NCBI GenBank assembly: GCA_913057825.1
Contig: CAJXOW010000012.1
Location: 1-64,000 of the forward strand
Length of the DNA stretch: 64,000 bases
Source of the DNA: an uncultured Balneolaceae bacterium
GTDB taxonomy: Bacteria > Bacteroidota > Rhodothermia > Balneolales > Balneolaceae
Direction: 5' to 3'
Shown: positions 9,357 to 19,397 of the stretch, piece by piece
Layout of the letters: each line of letters starts with the position of its first letter
Numbering within the stretch: the stretch's first letter is position 1
Translations under genes and position numbers: made by a program
The notes under the pieces: model-generated
The model's database searches: none
What the model saw: the letters and a program-made list of their open reading frames with translations, nothing else
What the model was told of the DNA's origin: nothing

Positions 9357-9426
9357 AATTAATCAAACTATGAATTTATACGACGTCTAGAGAGGACGTT
9401 TGTCTAGGTCGCTTGGTTGGAATGTT

Positions 9427-9460
9427 GGAGGCCGGAACAATCCGGCCTCCTTTTTTTATT
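9427..9460 (+). terminator. Rho-independent terminator
   Basis: GGAGGCCGGA, ACAA loop, TCCGGCCTCC, then seven T. It lies about 70 bases after the receiver gene. Confidence 0.92.
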
Positions 9461-9619
9461 TAACAAAAAGTGCAGCGTGGGAGTGCCGGATCGTTTGTGC
9501 AGGTCGGATGCATATTCCAAGGGGGATAGAGAAAAAAGGAAGGGGAACTTTTAAAACGGAATTGAATTAATAAACGGGGACCCGTCCTGCTGTTATTGCT
9601 AAGCAGGGAAGGTTATGCA

Positions 9620-10642
9620 TTAATTGGAACTGTCGAACAGGTCATTATCCTTTTGCGGCGGAGTAAATCCCAGGTAGTTGAATGCTTTGGCTGTAGCCAC
9701 CCGTCCTTTGGGAGTTCGTTTTATAAATCCCTCCTTGATAAGATATGGCTCGTACACTTCTTCAATGGTGCCCTTGTCTTCTCCCACGGAGACTGCCAGG
9801 GTCCCAAGTCCAACGGGGCCGCCGGAATAGTTTTCAACGATCGCATTCAGAATGCGGATGTCCATATCGTCAAAGCCATTTTGGTCGACATCCAGTGCAT
9901 TCAGGGCTTTGTCGGCTATGGCATCATCAATATGATCCATCTCTTCCACCTGCGCAAAGTCCCGGGTGCGACGCAAGAGCTTGTTCACGATACGAGGAGT
10001 TCCCCGACTGCGACGTGCGATTTCAAATGCTCCCTTATCTGTAATACCAAAATCGAGTATGGAGGCTGTTCGAAGGGCGATTTGCTTCAATAAATCCACA
10101 TCATAGTAATCGAGGCGCATATCAATACCAAAGCGAGCCCGCAGCGGAGCAGTCAGGAGTCCTTTGCGGGTCGTTGCCCCGACCAGGGTGAAGTGATTCA
10201 GTTCAATCTGAATGCTGCGGGCGTTAGGACCCGAATCGATGACGATATCCAGCTGATAATCCTCCATGGCCGAGTAGAGGTATTCTTCGATGACCGAGTT
10301 GAGACGATGAATCTCATCGATAAATAATACGTCTCCTTCTTCAAGGTTGGTGAGCATGCCGGCCAGGTCGCCCGGTTTTTCAAGCACGGGTCCCGTGGTG
10401 GGTTTGATCTGCACCCCCATTTCATGTGCAATGATGTGAGCCAGGGTGGTTTTTCCAAGTCCCGGCGGACCTGATAAAATCACATGGTCCAGGGCTTCCT
10501 CCCTCTTTCGAGCCGCCTCAATAAAAACCTCAAGGTTATCTATGACCTTTTGTTGACCAACGAATTCGTCGATCGAGGTTGGGCGAACCGTACGTTCGAA
10601 GGCTTCTTCTTTTTGGGACGCGTTCAGCAGCGGATTACGCAA
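9620..10642 (-). CDS. ruvB: Holliday junction branch-migration ATPase RuvB
   Basis: 340 residues, standard length. Motor of the RuvAB complex that drives branch migration during recombinational repair. Walker [15 protein letters not shown] (about 59-72), Walker [11 protein letters not shown], sensor 1 GATTRKGLL, arginine finger region RARFG, and the C-terminal winged helix with RTPKGRVAT. The start is TTG 10642, eight bases behind AGAGG; no better in-frame ATG exists. ruvA and ruvC are not adjacent. Confidence 0.97.
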   Translation of the reverse strand: MRNPLLNASQKEEAFERTVRPTSIDEFVGQQKVIDNLEVFIEAARKREEALDHVILSGPPGLGKTTLAHIIAHEMGVQIKPTTGPVLEKPGDLAGMLTNLEEGDVLFIDEIHRLNSVIEEYLYSAMEDYQLDIVIDSGPNARSIQIELNHFTLVGATTRKGLLTAPLRARFGIDMRLDYYDVDLLKQIALRTASILDFGITDKGAFEIARRSRGTPRIVNKLLRRTRDFAQVEEMDHIDDAIADKALNALDVDQNGFDDMDIRILNAIVENYSGGPVGLGTLAVSVGEDKGTIEEVYEPYLIKEGFIKRTPKGRVATAKAFNYLGFTPPQKDNDLFDSSN

Positions 10643-10755
10643 AGGCCTCTGGTTTAAGATTAATCCTCGCTTTCAGGCGCGTACTGCCCATTTTGGTCGG
10701 ACAGTACGACTGTATTTAAAAAAACAGGGTTTGGCCTCAAATTAAAGAATTTTGA

Positions 10756-11034
10756 CTAAAAGGCCAGTATTATGATCATAATAAGGGCCAGATTGATCCA
10801 TTCGCTGAAAACAATTCCCTTCTCATCCCGCTCAGTATTACTTGAGTCGGGGTTATTGGGACTTTCCTTGTCGGCCATTTCTTTCAACAGGCATTCGACT
10901 TTTAAATAGTCTAAGTAGTGGGGATATTTTAGCAGCTGTTTCCAGAAAGCATCTTTTTGCCGGGGATCGAGCTTCCCGTTCACATAAGCGTGAATTTGTT
11001 GTTCAAGTCGGGCATTTCTTTCATCAATATTCAT
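10756..11034 (-). CDS. Small single-pass membrane protein, possible anti-sigma partner
   Basis: 92 residues. A charged cytoplasmic part (ERNARLEQQIHAYVNGKLDP, resembling the start of zinc-less anti-sigma or FecR-type N-termini) ends in one C-terminal membrane helix (WINLALIMIIILAF). It lies 34 bases downstream of the ECF-type sigma gene on the same strand, behind an AAGGAGAACCTT-like ribosome-binding site. The pairing suggests an anti-sigma factor. The HxxxCxxC zinc motif is absent, so this is inference from position and shape. Confidence 0.6.
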   Translation of the reverse strand: MNIDERNARLEQQIHAYVNGKLDPRQKDAFWKQLLKYPHYLDYLKVECLLKEMADKESPNNPDSSNTERDEKGIVFSEWINLALIMIIILAF

Positions 11035-11068
11035 AAGGTTCTCCTTTTAATGATTTTGTGTAAGGATT

Positions 11069-11716
11069 TCAGGTATCGCTTTCTTTAGGGTCGGGCTCCG
11101 CTACTTTATGGACAATCTGTTTAAAGTGTTTACGGAGTGAAGATGAGCCGGATTGGCCAGCCGGCAGAAACTTTTTCATGCATTTTCTCAGAGCATTTTG
11201 GATCCGATGTTTCCGGGTCCATGCATTGGAAACACTGATATCAAAATAATGGGCGGTTTGCGCTGCTTGATTATCGGGATGTTTAAACCAATAGAGGATA
11301 TAATTACGATGTTTGGCTGATAATTTGTTGATACAAAGTTTGAACCACTTTCGCTCCTCTTTCTCCACCAGCAGGGTATACTGATTACTTGGCTGGGTAG
11401 TTCGATTTTCCAGGGTGGAATAAGGGATTTCCTTTCTGCGGTTGCAAAGCTTGTAGTATCGGTGTCTTGTAGTAGTGTAAAAAAAGGAAAGAATCTTATC
11501 CGGCTTTCTTATTTTTTCCTGTTTTATGTAGTTAAGAACCGAAAAGATGGCGTCCTGGACGCAATCCTGGGCATCTTGCAGCCGCGCGTTCATTTCGGCC
11601 AGTAAATAGTTGAGGAGTATCGGCTGTATCTTTTTTAATATACGGTTGACTTCTTTTTTGTCATCGGCGAGGACTGCCTGAACAAGATTGGAATAATCCA
11701 TATAGGGTATTGGCAA
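11069..11716 (-). CDS. ECF-type RNA polymerase sigma factor
   Basis: 215 residues. Region 2 is seen in RLQDAQDCVQDAIFSVLNYI and region 4 in LSAKHRNYILYWFKHPDN with the helix-turn-helix HYFDISVSNAWTRKHRIQNA. Divergent from common ECF groups: the region 2.2 acidic motif is DAQDCVQDA. Start ATG 11716. It is transcribed ahead of a small membrane protein (10756-11034) that may regulate it. The target regulon is unknown. Confidence 0.8.
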   Translation of the reverse strand: MPIPYMDYSNLVQAVLADDKKEVNRILKKIQPILLNYLLAEMNARLQDAQDCVQDAIFSVLNYIKQEKIRKPDKILSFFYTTTRHRYYKLCNRRKEIPYSTLENRTTQPSNQYTLLVEKEERKWFKLCINKLSAKHRNYILYWFKHPDNQAAQTAHYFDISVSNAWTRKHRIQNALRKCMKKFLPAGQSGSSSLRKHFKQIVHKVAEPDPKESDT

Positions 11717-12304
11717 CTTGATGTTTAGTTTTTTACTAGTTTACTCTCATGATCTGTTTTTTTAAGATCAATACAATATAGCACAAAAAATTGATATATC
11801 AACCCTTTTGTTGAAAAATTCCCGCAGGGGGTTTTTTCCGTTCAGGCGATGATGCATTGATAGGATGGGTAATGGATGTTAATGCCCTCTAGCTGGGTCT
11901 TTGCCGACAGGTTGAGGTCCAGAACAATTCCTATCCGTGATACAATTTTTTTTGGTACTGCCTGTTACATAGTATCAATACCAATGTTTGGCCGGACGGT
12001 CCGGATTTTATCATTGCGACAACGAATCCGGAATTTTTCAAGTCGTAGATAGGCTTTAAAATACCCGAAACCTGCCGAACGTTATTGATACATCTTTGTA
12101 GCGGTGCACGAGAAGGAAATGGCGGTTCTTGCACAGGTGCAATTATCGGGTCAGCAAGCAGGCAGCCATAAACGAGGGAAAAGGGTTGGATTTAAAGGTG
12201 GTACAAGTCTTTAGAGGGTGAGACCGAAAGTAATAGGATAAGTTGGTACGAATTTTGCACATAATTACTGTCTACTAATAATAATCAGTTAAATTGAGTT
12301 TACT
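11717..12304. other. Intergenic region with no supported gene
   Basis: About 590 bp between the divergent sigma factor and YceI genes. A 67-codon minus-strand ORF inside has no recognisable features. No strong hairpin was seen. Confidence 0.3.
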
Positions 12305-12940
12305 ATGAAATCATTTAAAAATTATATAACTGCGATATTTCTCTTTGTGATCAACGTTTCCCTGCTAATGGGACAAACTTCGCCAGATACTTCGGCCACG
12401 TACAAGATGACCGACCAAAGTACTATGAAAATTACCGGAACCTCCACGGTACATGACTGGGAAGCTAACGTGGAAGGGTTTGACGTACAATTAAAACTGA
12501 ATCCACAGGCAAAAAAAGTGGAAACACCTCAGCCCGAACATTATAAGTCGGTCACGGTAGAAGTCCCGGTTAAGAGTATTGAGAGTGGAAAAGGAGGAAT
12601 GAATAATAAAATTTATGGAGCCCTGAAAGAGAAGAAACATCCGAAGATCAGATTCAATCTGAACGAGGTTTCCCGCGTTGACAGTCCTACTGAAGATACG
12701 ACCTTCACCTTAACCCTGAGCGGGGAACTGACTATTGCCGGCGTCACTCGTTCTGTAAAATTGAGTGATGTGAACGGACAACAGCATCCCGACGGGACTT
12801 ATCAGTTTAAAGGCAGTAAATCGATGAAAATGACTGAATTCGAAGTTGATCCGCCATCAGCTATGTTTGGCGCAATTAAAGCGGGGGATGAAATCACGGT
12901 AGCATTTGATGTGACAATGAAGCCCTCGAATAAGCAGTAA
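12305..12940 (+). CDS. YceI-family periplasmic lipid-binding-like protein
   Basis: 211 residues with a signal peptide (IFLFVINVSLLMG). The YceI lipocalin-like barrel is marked by MKITGTSTVHDWEANVEGF, SGKGGMNNKIYGALK, HPKIRF and LTIAGVTRSV. YceI proteins bind polyisoprenoid or amphiphilic ligands in the periplasm; the exact ligand is unknown. A second, diverged YceI paralog starts 22 bases downstream, so the two are probably co-transcribed. Confidence 0.9.
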   Translation: MKSFKNYITAIFLFVINVSLLMGQTSPDTSATYKMTDQSTMKITGTSTVHDWEANVEGFDVQLKLNPQAKKVETPQPEHYKSVTVEVPVKSIESGKGGMNNKIYGALKEKKHPKIRFNLNEVSRVDSPTEDTTFTLTLSGELTIAGVTRSVKLSDVNGQQHPDGTYQFKGSKSMKMTEFEVDPPSAMFGAIKAGDEITVAFDVTMKPSNKQ

Positions 12941-12962
12941 GATTCCAAAACAAAACTACCTA

Positions 12963-13691
12963 ATGTCCCGTCAAGGTCTGACTTGGAATGGAGTGTGGAG
13001 TTGCCTGTTTAACCGGCTCATTCCTTTTCTATTATTGGCGGGGCTGTGTTGGGGGCTGCCGGGAGCAAAAACTTCGAATGCCCAATTTCTTACAAACAAG
13101 CCCCTCATTCCATTACAGGAAAGTCGCTTGTGGGTGAGTGGACAAACGTCGGTATCATCCTATACCTGTCACGCACGTGATATTCATGGGTTTGGCTTTC
13201 TTGTGGATACGGTTGAGGCCGACCGGCAAACCGGCAGCCGGGCTATGGTTGAAGTGCAGGTTCCTGTTCATGAGCTGGACTGCGGAAAGGCGGGAATGAA
13301 TCGGGATATGTACGAAGCGTTAAAGTCGAGCAACCATCCCCATATCCATTACGAACTAACGAGAGTTCTGGGGCCCGGGGATGACGGGATTTCGTGGACG
13401 GCCGATACCGCATCCGAATGGGTCCGCATAGAAACCGAGGGAACGTTGACCATAGCCGGTAGTACCCGAACGGTTAGAATCCAGGTGAAAGGGAAGCAAT
13501 TAGAGGGAGAAAAAGTGCAGGTGCAGGGCAAGAAGCGTCTGAATATGAAATCCTATGGCGTAGATCCCCCGACGGCCTTGTTTGGCCTTGTGCGGGCGGA
13601 GGACAGTTTAACGGTTCACTTCGATTTAGTTACAGCTCCGGCAGATACTGTATCCCATCAGCAATTGCAGCAAAGACTGGATAATCGATAG
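12963..13691 (+). CDS. YceI-family protein (second, diverged copy)
   Basis: 242 residues with a longer N-terminus and signal peptide (FLLLAGLCWGLPGAKTSNA). The same landmarks appear in the same order as in the upstream copy: LWVSGQTSV, HELDCGKAGMNRDMYEALKS, HPHIHYEL, LTIAGSTRTV and VDPPTALFGLVRA. A cysteine pair (SYTCHARD and LDCGKAG) is present here only. Tandem duplication followed by divergence is the simplest reading. Confidence 0.88.
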   Translation: MSRQGLTWNGVWSCLFNRLIPFLLLAGLCWGLPGAKTSNAQFLTNKPLIPLQESRLWVSGQTSVSSYTCHARDIHGFGFLVDTVEADRQTGSRAMVEVQVPVHELDCGKAGMNRDMYEALKSSNHPHIHYELTRVLGPGDDGISWTADTASEWVRIETEGTLTIAGSTRTVRIQVKGKQLEGEKVQVQGKKRLNMKSYGVDPPTALFGLVRAEDSLTVHFDLVTAPADTVSHQQLQQRLDNR

Positions 13692-13873
13692 GCGAACCGA
13701 CCGGATGAGTTCGTTGATAGCCGGCACGGAGGCCCCAAAGCATCCAGTTTTTCGGCCGTAAAACCTATTACAATAAATAACGGTTTGATGAAGGGGGGAC
13801 ACAGCCCTCACAGGAGGAGTAAAATTTCTGAGTAAGGACAAGGACCCGCTGGCCGGGCATTCATGGCGCCTTT

Positions 13874-15241
13874 CTATTGTTCTTCTTGCTGTATTCCCAG
13901 CTTTTCCATTTTCCGATAGAGGGTGGACGGATCGATGTTGAGAAGCCTGGCGGCCTCCGACCGGTTGCCGTCGGTACGACGCAATATGTTTTTAATATGG
14001 TGCTTTTCGAACGATTGGACCGCTTCGTTCAGCGACTCAGCATTCAGGTCATGCTCCGGGGCCGGCTGGGTGTCCCTGATATAGGGAGGCAGGTCCTCAG
14101 GTTGGACATACTCAGAGTCTCCCAATAAGAGGGCCCGTTCGACAACGTTTTCCAATTCACGAACTTCCCCTTTCCACTCATAGGCCATCATCAAGCGCAT
14201 GGCTTCACTGTCGACACCCTGTACCGATCGATTCACTTTCTGATTGTATTTTTCAATAAAATGCTGGGCAAGCAGTGGAATATCATGGCGGCGCTCTTTC
14301 AGCGACGGCAGGGGAAGTTCGACGACATTGAGTCGATAGTACAGGTCCTCCCTGAAATTGCCGTCTTCAACTTCCTGGTACAAGTTTCGGTTGGTGGCGG
14401 CCACGATGCGGGTATCGAACGACTTTGTAAAATTGGCGCCCAGCGGTTTGACTTCGCGTTCCTGCAGCACCCGAAGCAGATCGACCTGCACTTTCAGCGG
14501 GATTTCACCGACTTCATCCAGGAAGAGTGTACCGCCGTTGGCTGCCACAAACACCCCTTCCTTATCTTCACTGGCCCCGGTGAAAGCTCCTTTTTTGTGG
14601 CCAAAGAGCTCCGAGGCGAAAAGATCTTCCGGGGTGGCACCGCAGTTGATAGCAAAAAAAGGGTTGTCGGATCGCGGGCTGTTTTTGTGGATGGCGCGGG
14701 CGACAAGCTCCTTTCCGGTACCCGTTTTTCCGCTGATCAATACAGTGGTTTGCGCCTGGCTTACACGTTCAATCATATCATAGACCTCTTTCATGGCTTC
14801 GCTTTCACCGATGATATGATTGAAGTTGAAGTCTTTATCAATTTGTTCGCGCAGGTACTTGTTCTCCTGCATGAGCGATTTTCGTTCCATCAATTGATTT
14901 ACCCGCACTGTTACTTCATCAAGGTCGAGCGGCTTGAGCAGGTAGTCGGAAGCACCTTTACGCAAAGCCTGGACGGCAGTATCAACGGTGGCATAAGCTG
15001 TTATGATCATAACGAGGGTATCGGGAGCGTACCGGTTGACTTGGTCGGTGACCTCCAGTCCATCGTATTGCGGCATCTTTAAATCAGTAATGACGATGTC
15101 AAAACTGCCTTCCCGGATTTTTTCGATGGCCTCTTCCCCGTTTTTGGCTGTACTGCAGCGAAAGGACTCCTCTTCGAGTACATAATACAGGGATTCCCTG
15201 ATTTCATGCTCATCATCTGCTATAAGAATATCACCTTTCAT
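13874..15241 (-). CDS. Sigma-54-dependent response regulator (NtrC family)
   Basis: 455 residues in three parts: receiver (about 1-120, phospho-acceptor in VITDLKMP), AAA+ domain (about 140-375) with Walker A SGKTGTGKE, the sigma-54 contact loop GAFTGA and a Walker B in GTLFLDEVGEIPL, and a C-terminal Fis-type helix-turn-helix (NRSEAARLLNIDPSTLYRKM). It activates sigma-54 promoters when phosphorylated. It lies 5 bases downstream of its likely kinase (15247-16560). Target genes are not evident. Confidence 0.95.
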   Translation of the reverse strand: MKGDILIADDEHEIRESLYYVLEEESFRCSTAKNGEEAIEKIREGSFDIVITDLKMPQYDGLEVTDQVNRYAPDTLVMIITAYATVDTAVQALRKGASDYLLKPLDLDEVTVRVNQLMERKSLMQENKYLREQIDKDFNFNHIIGESEAMKEVYDMIERVSQAQTTVLISGKTGTGKELVARAIHKNSPRSDNPFFAINCGATPEDLFASELFGHKKGAFTGASEDKEGVFVAANGGTLFLDEVGEIPLKVQVDLLRVLQEREVKPLGANFTKSFDTRIVAATNRNLYQEVEDGNFREDLYYRLNVVELPLPSLKERRHDIPLLAQHFIEKYNQKVNRSVQGVDSEAMRLMMAYEWKGEVRELENVVERALLLGDSEYVQPEDLPPYIRDTQPAPEHDLNAESLNEAVQSFEKHHIKNILRRTDGNRSEAARLLNIDPSTLYRKMEKLGIQQEEQ

Positions 15242-15246
15242 GGCAC

Positions 15247-16560
15247 TTAATTTGAATTTTTCGGTAGCTTGATAGTAAAACAGGTTCCCTCTCCCACTTC
15301 TGAGGCAGCGTCGATGGTACCGTCCATTTTTGAGATGATCCCGTAACTGACGGATAACCCAAGGCCGGTACCGCTGCCGACTTCCTTGGTACTGAAGAAC
15401 GGTTCAAAAATGTGGTCGATATGTTCTTGGTCGATACCCTCCCCGTTATCTTCCACTTCAATGTGAATGAATCCGTCTTTGTCATAGGTTCTGGCAGTGA
15501 TGGCCGGTTCGGACTCATCTTGCAGGGCATCTACCGCATTCAGCATCAGGTTGACCAGGACCTGGTGAATGTGGTCCGGTACGCATTGTACTTCAGGCAG
15601 CCTGGGATCCAGTTCCAGTTCAAAGGAAACATCCCGGCACCGGGCGTCGTGCTGCAAGAGTCCTACGGCCGACTCAATAATTTCGTTGACCTGGGCGCGG
15701 GTTTTATCGGTGCTGGCGGGACGGGAGAAATCGACCAGGTCGCGCACAATTTTGTTGATGCGTTTTATATTTTCGCGCACTTTGTCGAGGCGCTCCTGGG
15801 CAAAATCATCGTCCACCTTACGTTGTATGATTTGCACAATCGATGAAATGGCAGTAAGCGGATTTCCAATTTCATGGGCGACCCCCGCCGCCATGTGTCC
15901 GACTGAGGCGAGGCGCTCGGAACGGCGCACCTGCTCTTCACGCACTTTCAATTCCGTTAAATCACGCATGATAATCGAATACCCGTCAACATCTTCAAAT
16001 TCGCCGGGAAGCAAGGTCACTGTCAAGCTCACAAGTACCCGTTTTCCCTCCCTTGTTAGCCGTTCAGTTTGATAGTTCGTGACCTTTCCTTTCTGTTTGA
16101 GTCCGTATTCGATACAAGACATTTCCCGGGCTTCCAACAGATCGTCGGGGATCAAGGTTTCGAGGGGCTTCCCGATAATTTCGTCCCGACGCCATCCCAG
16201 TAGATTCTCGGCCCCGCGATTCCAATACGTGATAATATTATCATTATCCGCCGTCAGGATGGCGTCGGCCGAACTTTCTATAATATCCCGGTAACGTCCC
16301 TCCCTGATCTCCATTTTGGACTGGTAAAGCTGCCGATAGTGATAGACTGTCCAGGCCGCCCATATCATGAGTAAAATAGAGGAGATCACACCGCGACTGA
16401 TATACAGCCAACGAAGGGTTTCCATGGAGGAGTTGGTAAAAATGGTTTCCTCCAGGATTTCAAATGCGCCATAGATCAGCCCGATGATCAGCACAGACGT
16501 AAGCAGCAGGTAACCGAACCGGACGTGACGGAAAAAAGATTTAAATTCTTTAAAATTCAT
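15247..16560 (-). CDS. Membrane-bound PAS sensor histidine kinase (NtrB-like)
   Basis: 437 residues. Two N-terminal membrane helices (about 15-37 and 52-70), a PAS domain (about 85-205; [20 protein letters not shown]), a HisKA domain with the phospho-histidine in [14 protein letters not shown], and a HATPase domain with N-box LNAVDALQ, G1 EDNGEGID and G2 [11 protein letters not shown]. Upstream member of a two-gene operon with the NtrC-type regulator. The periplasmic loop between the helices is very short, so sensing is likely by the PAS domain or the membrane. Confidence 0.93.
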   Translation of the reverse strand: MNFKEFKSFFRHVRFGYLLLTSVLIIGLIYGAFEILEETIFTNSSMETLRWLYISRGVISSILLMIWAAWTVYHYRQLYQSKMEIREGRYRDIIESSADAILTADNDNIITYWNRGAENLLGWRRDEIIGKPLETLIPDDLLEAREMSCIEYGLKQKGKVTNYQTERLTREGKRVLVSLTVTLLPGEFEDVDGYSIIMRDLTELKVREEQVRRSERLASVGHMAAGVAHEIGNPLTAISSIVQIIQRKVDDDFAQERLDKVRENIKRINKIVRDLVDFSRPASTDKTRAQVNEIIESAVGLLQHDARCRDVSFELELDPRLPEVQCVPDHIHQVLVNLMLNAVDALQDESEPAITARTYDKDGFIHIEVEDNGEGIDQEHIDHIFEPFFSTKEVGSGTGLGLSVSYGIISKMDGTIDAASEVGEGTCFTIKLPKNSN

Positions 16561-16830
16561 ATTGATCCCAATAATTTTGAAGGGAAATGGCGCTTACGCG
16601 GGACGGTCCTTGATCCGATGTTATTCAAATGCCGGCAAGGTTTCACCTTATGCAAACAAGCATTGAATTTAACAATTCGTGTGTATAATATCTTGTTGAA
16701 TTTGGTTCCGCTTTCAAAATCCCTTATGTATGCTGTTTAATATATATGAATAACAGGATTTATGAGTTAAACAAAGTTCCTATTACATTACAGTGTTAGC
16801 AAAAAACGAGTGTAAACCCTATAGACAGGT

Positions 16831-17253
16831 ATGCCCAAAAAGATCGGTAATCTTACGTTGTATTCGGTGGATGATCTGCATGAACAGCTCGGATTAAGTA
16901 AAATGACGATTCGCACGTATTTGCGAGAAGGACGTATTCGGGGACGCAAGCTGGGAGTTTCCTGGTATGTTACGGAGCAGGCGCTGCGTGAGTACTTTGG
17001 GGAGTCAACGGAGAAAAAGCCGGAACAGTCCGCCGAAGAGAAGGAACCACCGGAAACCTATTACAAGTATATCATTCAGGGGGTGAACGACCTCGTATCG
17101 GAAAAAGAGGAGTGTGACACGGTTGAGGAAGCACTCGAATGCCTGGAAAACCAGGCGATTATCAGCTTGTTCCAGGTAGCGAAGGTTAACCGGGAATCCG
17201 GAGAGATTGTGGAATTGGTCAAAGCTCGTGAATTTATGGAACGGCATGCATAG
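16831..17253 (+). CDS. Helix-turn-helix (MerR/excisionase-like) DNA-binding protein
   Basis: 140 residues. The N-terminal 55 residues (LTLYSVDDLHEQLGLSKMTI, then REGRIRGRKLGVSWYVTE) are a typical MerR/excisionase-type winged helix. An acidic linker (about 58-75) follows, then a C-terminal segment without a known family (YKYIIQGVNDLVSEKEECDT). No recombinase gene lies nearby, so a regulatory role is more likely than excision. Start ATG 16831; the gene diverges from the sensor kinase at 16560. Confidence 0.75.
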   Translation: MPKKIGNLTLYSVDDLHEQLGLSKMTIRTYLREGRIRGRKLGVSWYVTEQALREYFGESTEKKPEQSAEEKEPPETYYKYIIQGVNDLVSEKEECDTVEEALECLENQAIISLFQVAKVNRESGEIVELVKAREFMERHA

Positions 17254-17309
17254 GGGAGCGTACGTACCGGATTGGAGAAAATTTGTGACAGTCCGGCAGA
17301 CTCCCGGTC

Positions 17310-17405
17310 TGCATGTCACTTCGTGGGAATCGCTGTCGCTCGGAGCGCTAACGCGGGAATCGCTGTCGCTCGGTGCACTTCGTGGGTGACGCTCCGTTCT
17401 GAACA
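17310..17405. repeat. Dispersed short repeat, family B (copy 3, internally duplicated)
   Basis: The unit CGTGGGAATCGCTGTCGCTC, GGAGCGCTAACG is followed at once by a second GCGGGAATCGCTGTCGCTC and GGTGCACTTCGTGGG, so the repeat is tandemly duplicated here. It sits in the 17254-17599 gap, which holds nothing else recognisable. Confidence 0.5.
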
Positions 17406-17599
17406 ATAGCGCGGGGGTGCTATACCTGAGTACGACGTGAGAATCGCTTTGCCCGGTGTGTTTGCTGGTTGAGACCTGGAGCTCGCCATTAATTTCGGGC
17501 AAGAGCAGGCGAATAACGGGGGGATGGGTAATAAAGTGAATGGTTGTGAGTTGAAGGACGTATTTTAATGGTAATATTAATTACGACGCTTAAGATCCC

Positions 17600-17887
17600 A
17601 TGCTGGATAAAGACGATACGAAACTGGAAATATTTGGATTTGGCGATGAGACCGAAGATACGTTTTACTGTTTGGTAGACCTGACCAAGAGCCCCGACGG
17701 AATTGACCTGGAAAAGCTTAAGTTGGCGGATCCACGCAATTTTGATGAGGAACTGGATAATATGGGCTGTATCGTGATGTTGACCGGCAATGAAATGGAA
17801 GAATTGATCGAACGCGGCGAGATCAACGATACCAACCTGCATAAGTCGCTCTACGACCTGGCCGTACAGGAGGGGATTATTGATTAG
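17600..17887 (+). CDS. Small acidic protein of unknown function
   Basis: 95 residues, strongly acidic, soluble, no membrane or signal segment. The sequence reads as one small alpha/beta domain (KLEIFGFGDETEDTFYCLVD, then IVMLTGNEMEELIERGEI). No family was recognised. ATG 17600 has a weak upstream site. Codon use resembles its neighbours, so a real gene is likely. Confidence 0.6.
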   Translation: MLDKDDTKLEIFGFGDETEDTFYCLVDLTKSPDGIDLEKLKLADPRNFDEELDNMGCIVMLTGNEMEELIERGEINDTNLHKSLYDLAVQEGIID

Positions 17888-18080
17888 TGATTTATGATTA
17901 AGAATGGATGATTTTTGCAGCCTGTTTATTGAATAAAAACATTAAAACAATAAATGCCGTTGATCAGGATCTGAAAAATGCGGGGACACAGATCGCTTAT
18001 TCTCGAAAGGCTAATTTAATAGCAAGCTCTGCTTATCATCTATTCTAGATTATTAATTACCCATCATAAATCATTAATCA
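17881..18080. repeat. AT-rich inverted repeat at a convergent gene end (copy 1)
   Basis: TGATTAGTGATTTATGATTA (17881-17900) is mirrored by CCATCATAAATCATTAATCA (18061-18080), 17 of 20 positions complementary. The arms overlap the stop codons of the two convergent genes. A closely similar pair lies at 20368-20536. Confidence 0.5.
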
Positions 18081-18648
18081 AAAAAGGTTGCTCTTTTTTC
18101 CACCAATGGGCGGCTTTCAAGATAATAAGGGCGGTTTTGCTGTCGGTGATCTCCCCGTTTAGAACCATTTGGTGGGCCTGGTTGAAGGGGACTCGTTTTT
18201 TCTGCAGGAACTCCTCGTCATCGATTTGTTGCGTCTTTTCCTCGATGTCCCAGCCTACATATAGATAGATGATTTCGTTCGTGTACCCGATACTCGGATA
18301 AAAGTAGTCGAGTTCTGCCCACTTGCTGCATCTCAGCCCTGTCTCTTCTTCCAATTCGCGGGTAGCCGTCTTCTCCGGGGCTTCATCGGGATCGATTTTA
18401 CCGGCCGGAACTTCCAGGAAAGTTTGACCCAACGGGTAGCGAAATTGCTTCACCAGCATCAGGTCGCCGTTTGAAAACACCGGCAGCAGCGCAGCGGCTC
18501 CCTGGTGTTTTACGTATTCGCGAGTGGAAGTTTGACCGTCGGGGAGCCTCACTTCATCTTCATACAGGTCCAGCAAATTGCCGTGATAAATAGATTTGGA
18601 CGATATTTGGACCTCTTTCAACGGGTCCGGTCGGTGTTCCTCAGCCAT
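18064..18648 (-). CDS. NUDIX hydrolase (ADP-ribose pyrophosphatase-like)
   Basis: 194 residues. The Nudix box is complete: GKIDPDEAPE followed by RELEEETG at about residues 96-118, preceded by VKQFRYPLGQTFLEVPAG, which is typical of the ADP-ribose pyrophosphatase (NudF) branch. Such enzymes hydrolyse ADP-ribose or related nucleoside diphosphate derivatives with Mg. Substrate is inferred from the VPAGK context. Its last codons (INDL, stop) lie inside an inverted repeat. Confidence 0.88.
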   Translation of the reverse strand: MAEEHRPDPLKEVQISSKSIYHGNLLDLYEDEVRLPDGQTSTREYVKHQGAAALLPVFSNGDLMLVKQFRYPLGQTFLEVPAGKIDPDEAPEKTATRELEEETGLRCSKWAELDYFYPSIGYTNEIIYLYVGWDIEEKTQQIDDEEFLQKKRVPFNQAHQMVLNGEITDSKTALIILKAAHWWKKEQPFLINDL

Positions 18649-18773
18649 AGTTATGAATTAGCGGCGGTGCTTGTTATTTTTGCTTGTCTTAAACGAGGAG
18701 TCGGGGTTTTTACATATCCAAGCTCCTGCCATACGGGAGTATTAAAAATGTTAAGACAAGAAAAAACAAAACT

Positions 18774-19373
18774 TTGTCAACAACCTCTAATATAAAAACC
18801 ATTCTGGGTGCTAAACCGGGGGATTTATTTAAAGGTCCCAACCTTTTGTCTCTCTCCCGGGTGCTCGTGGCGATACTGATTATTTGGACCTATGAGGTGC
18901 ATGAACACCGGCTGACCTGGGAGCTGATTGTGCTCGTGGTATATGGGATATTATCGGATTATCTCGATGGATACTGGGCACGCCGGCGAGGAGAGGTATC
19001 CGACCTGGGCAACGCGATCGATCCGGCAACCGATAAATTCGGCAGCGGCCTATTATTTCTCTATGCGGTATGGATAGGACGAATTCCCGTGTTATATTTA
19101 CTGTTTATAGTCGCCCGTGATTTGGTGATTATGTCGGTGTCGCTGTACATTAGGAAAATTACGGGCACGATGCCCAAAGCGATTATTTCAGGTAAAATTT
19201 CGATTAACGCAGTGGCTGCCTATTGGGTTGCCACTTTTTTTGCTCCCGAAGCCCACGTATTGGTGAGTGCATTAATGTGGTTGTCGATCGCGTTAATGAT
19301 ATACTCGTTGGGTGATTATATGGTTCGGTATTGGAGGACATATCGCATTATGACAAAAAATGAGTCGAATTAA
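18774..19373 (+). CDS. CDP-alcohol phosphatidyltransferase family protein
   Basis: 199 residues, several membrane helices. The signature reads DYLDGYWARRRGEVSDLG then AIDPATDKF, matching DGx2ARx8Gx3Dx3D with all catalytic aspartates. It transfers an alcohol such as glycerol-3-phosphate or inositol to CDP-diacylglycerol at the membrane; it may be the PgsA-type enzyme, but the alcohol cannot be told from sequence. The only in-frame start ahead of the conserved part is TTG 18774, so the start is uncertain. ftsY follows after 24 bases, which suggests a membrane-biogenesis operon. Confidence 0.88.
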   Translation: MSTTSNIKTILGAKPGDLFKGPNLLSLSRVLVAILIIWTYEVHEHRLTWELIVLVVYGILSDYLDGYWARRRGEVSDLGNAIDPATDKFGSGLLFLYAVWIGRIPVLYLLFIVARDLVIMSVSLYIRKITGTMPKAIISGKISINAVAAYWVATFFAPEAHVLVSALMWLSIALMIYSLGDYMVRYWRTYRIMTKNESN

Positions 19374-19397
19374 AGTTAGAAAACGTTTTAAATAGCT

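Noticed and set aside
11931-12134. 67-codon ORF upstream of YceI
   Set aside because: No start signal and no feature that separates it from chance.
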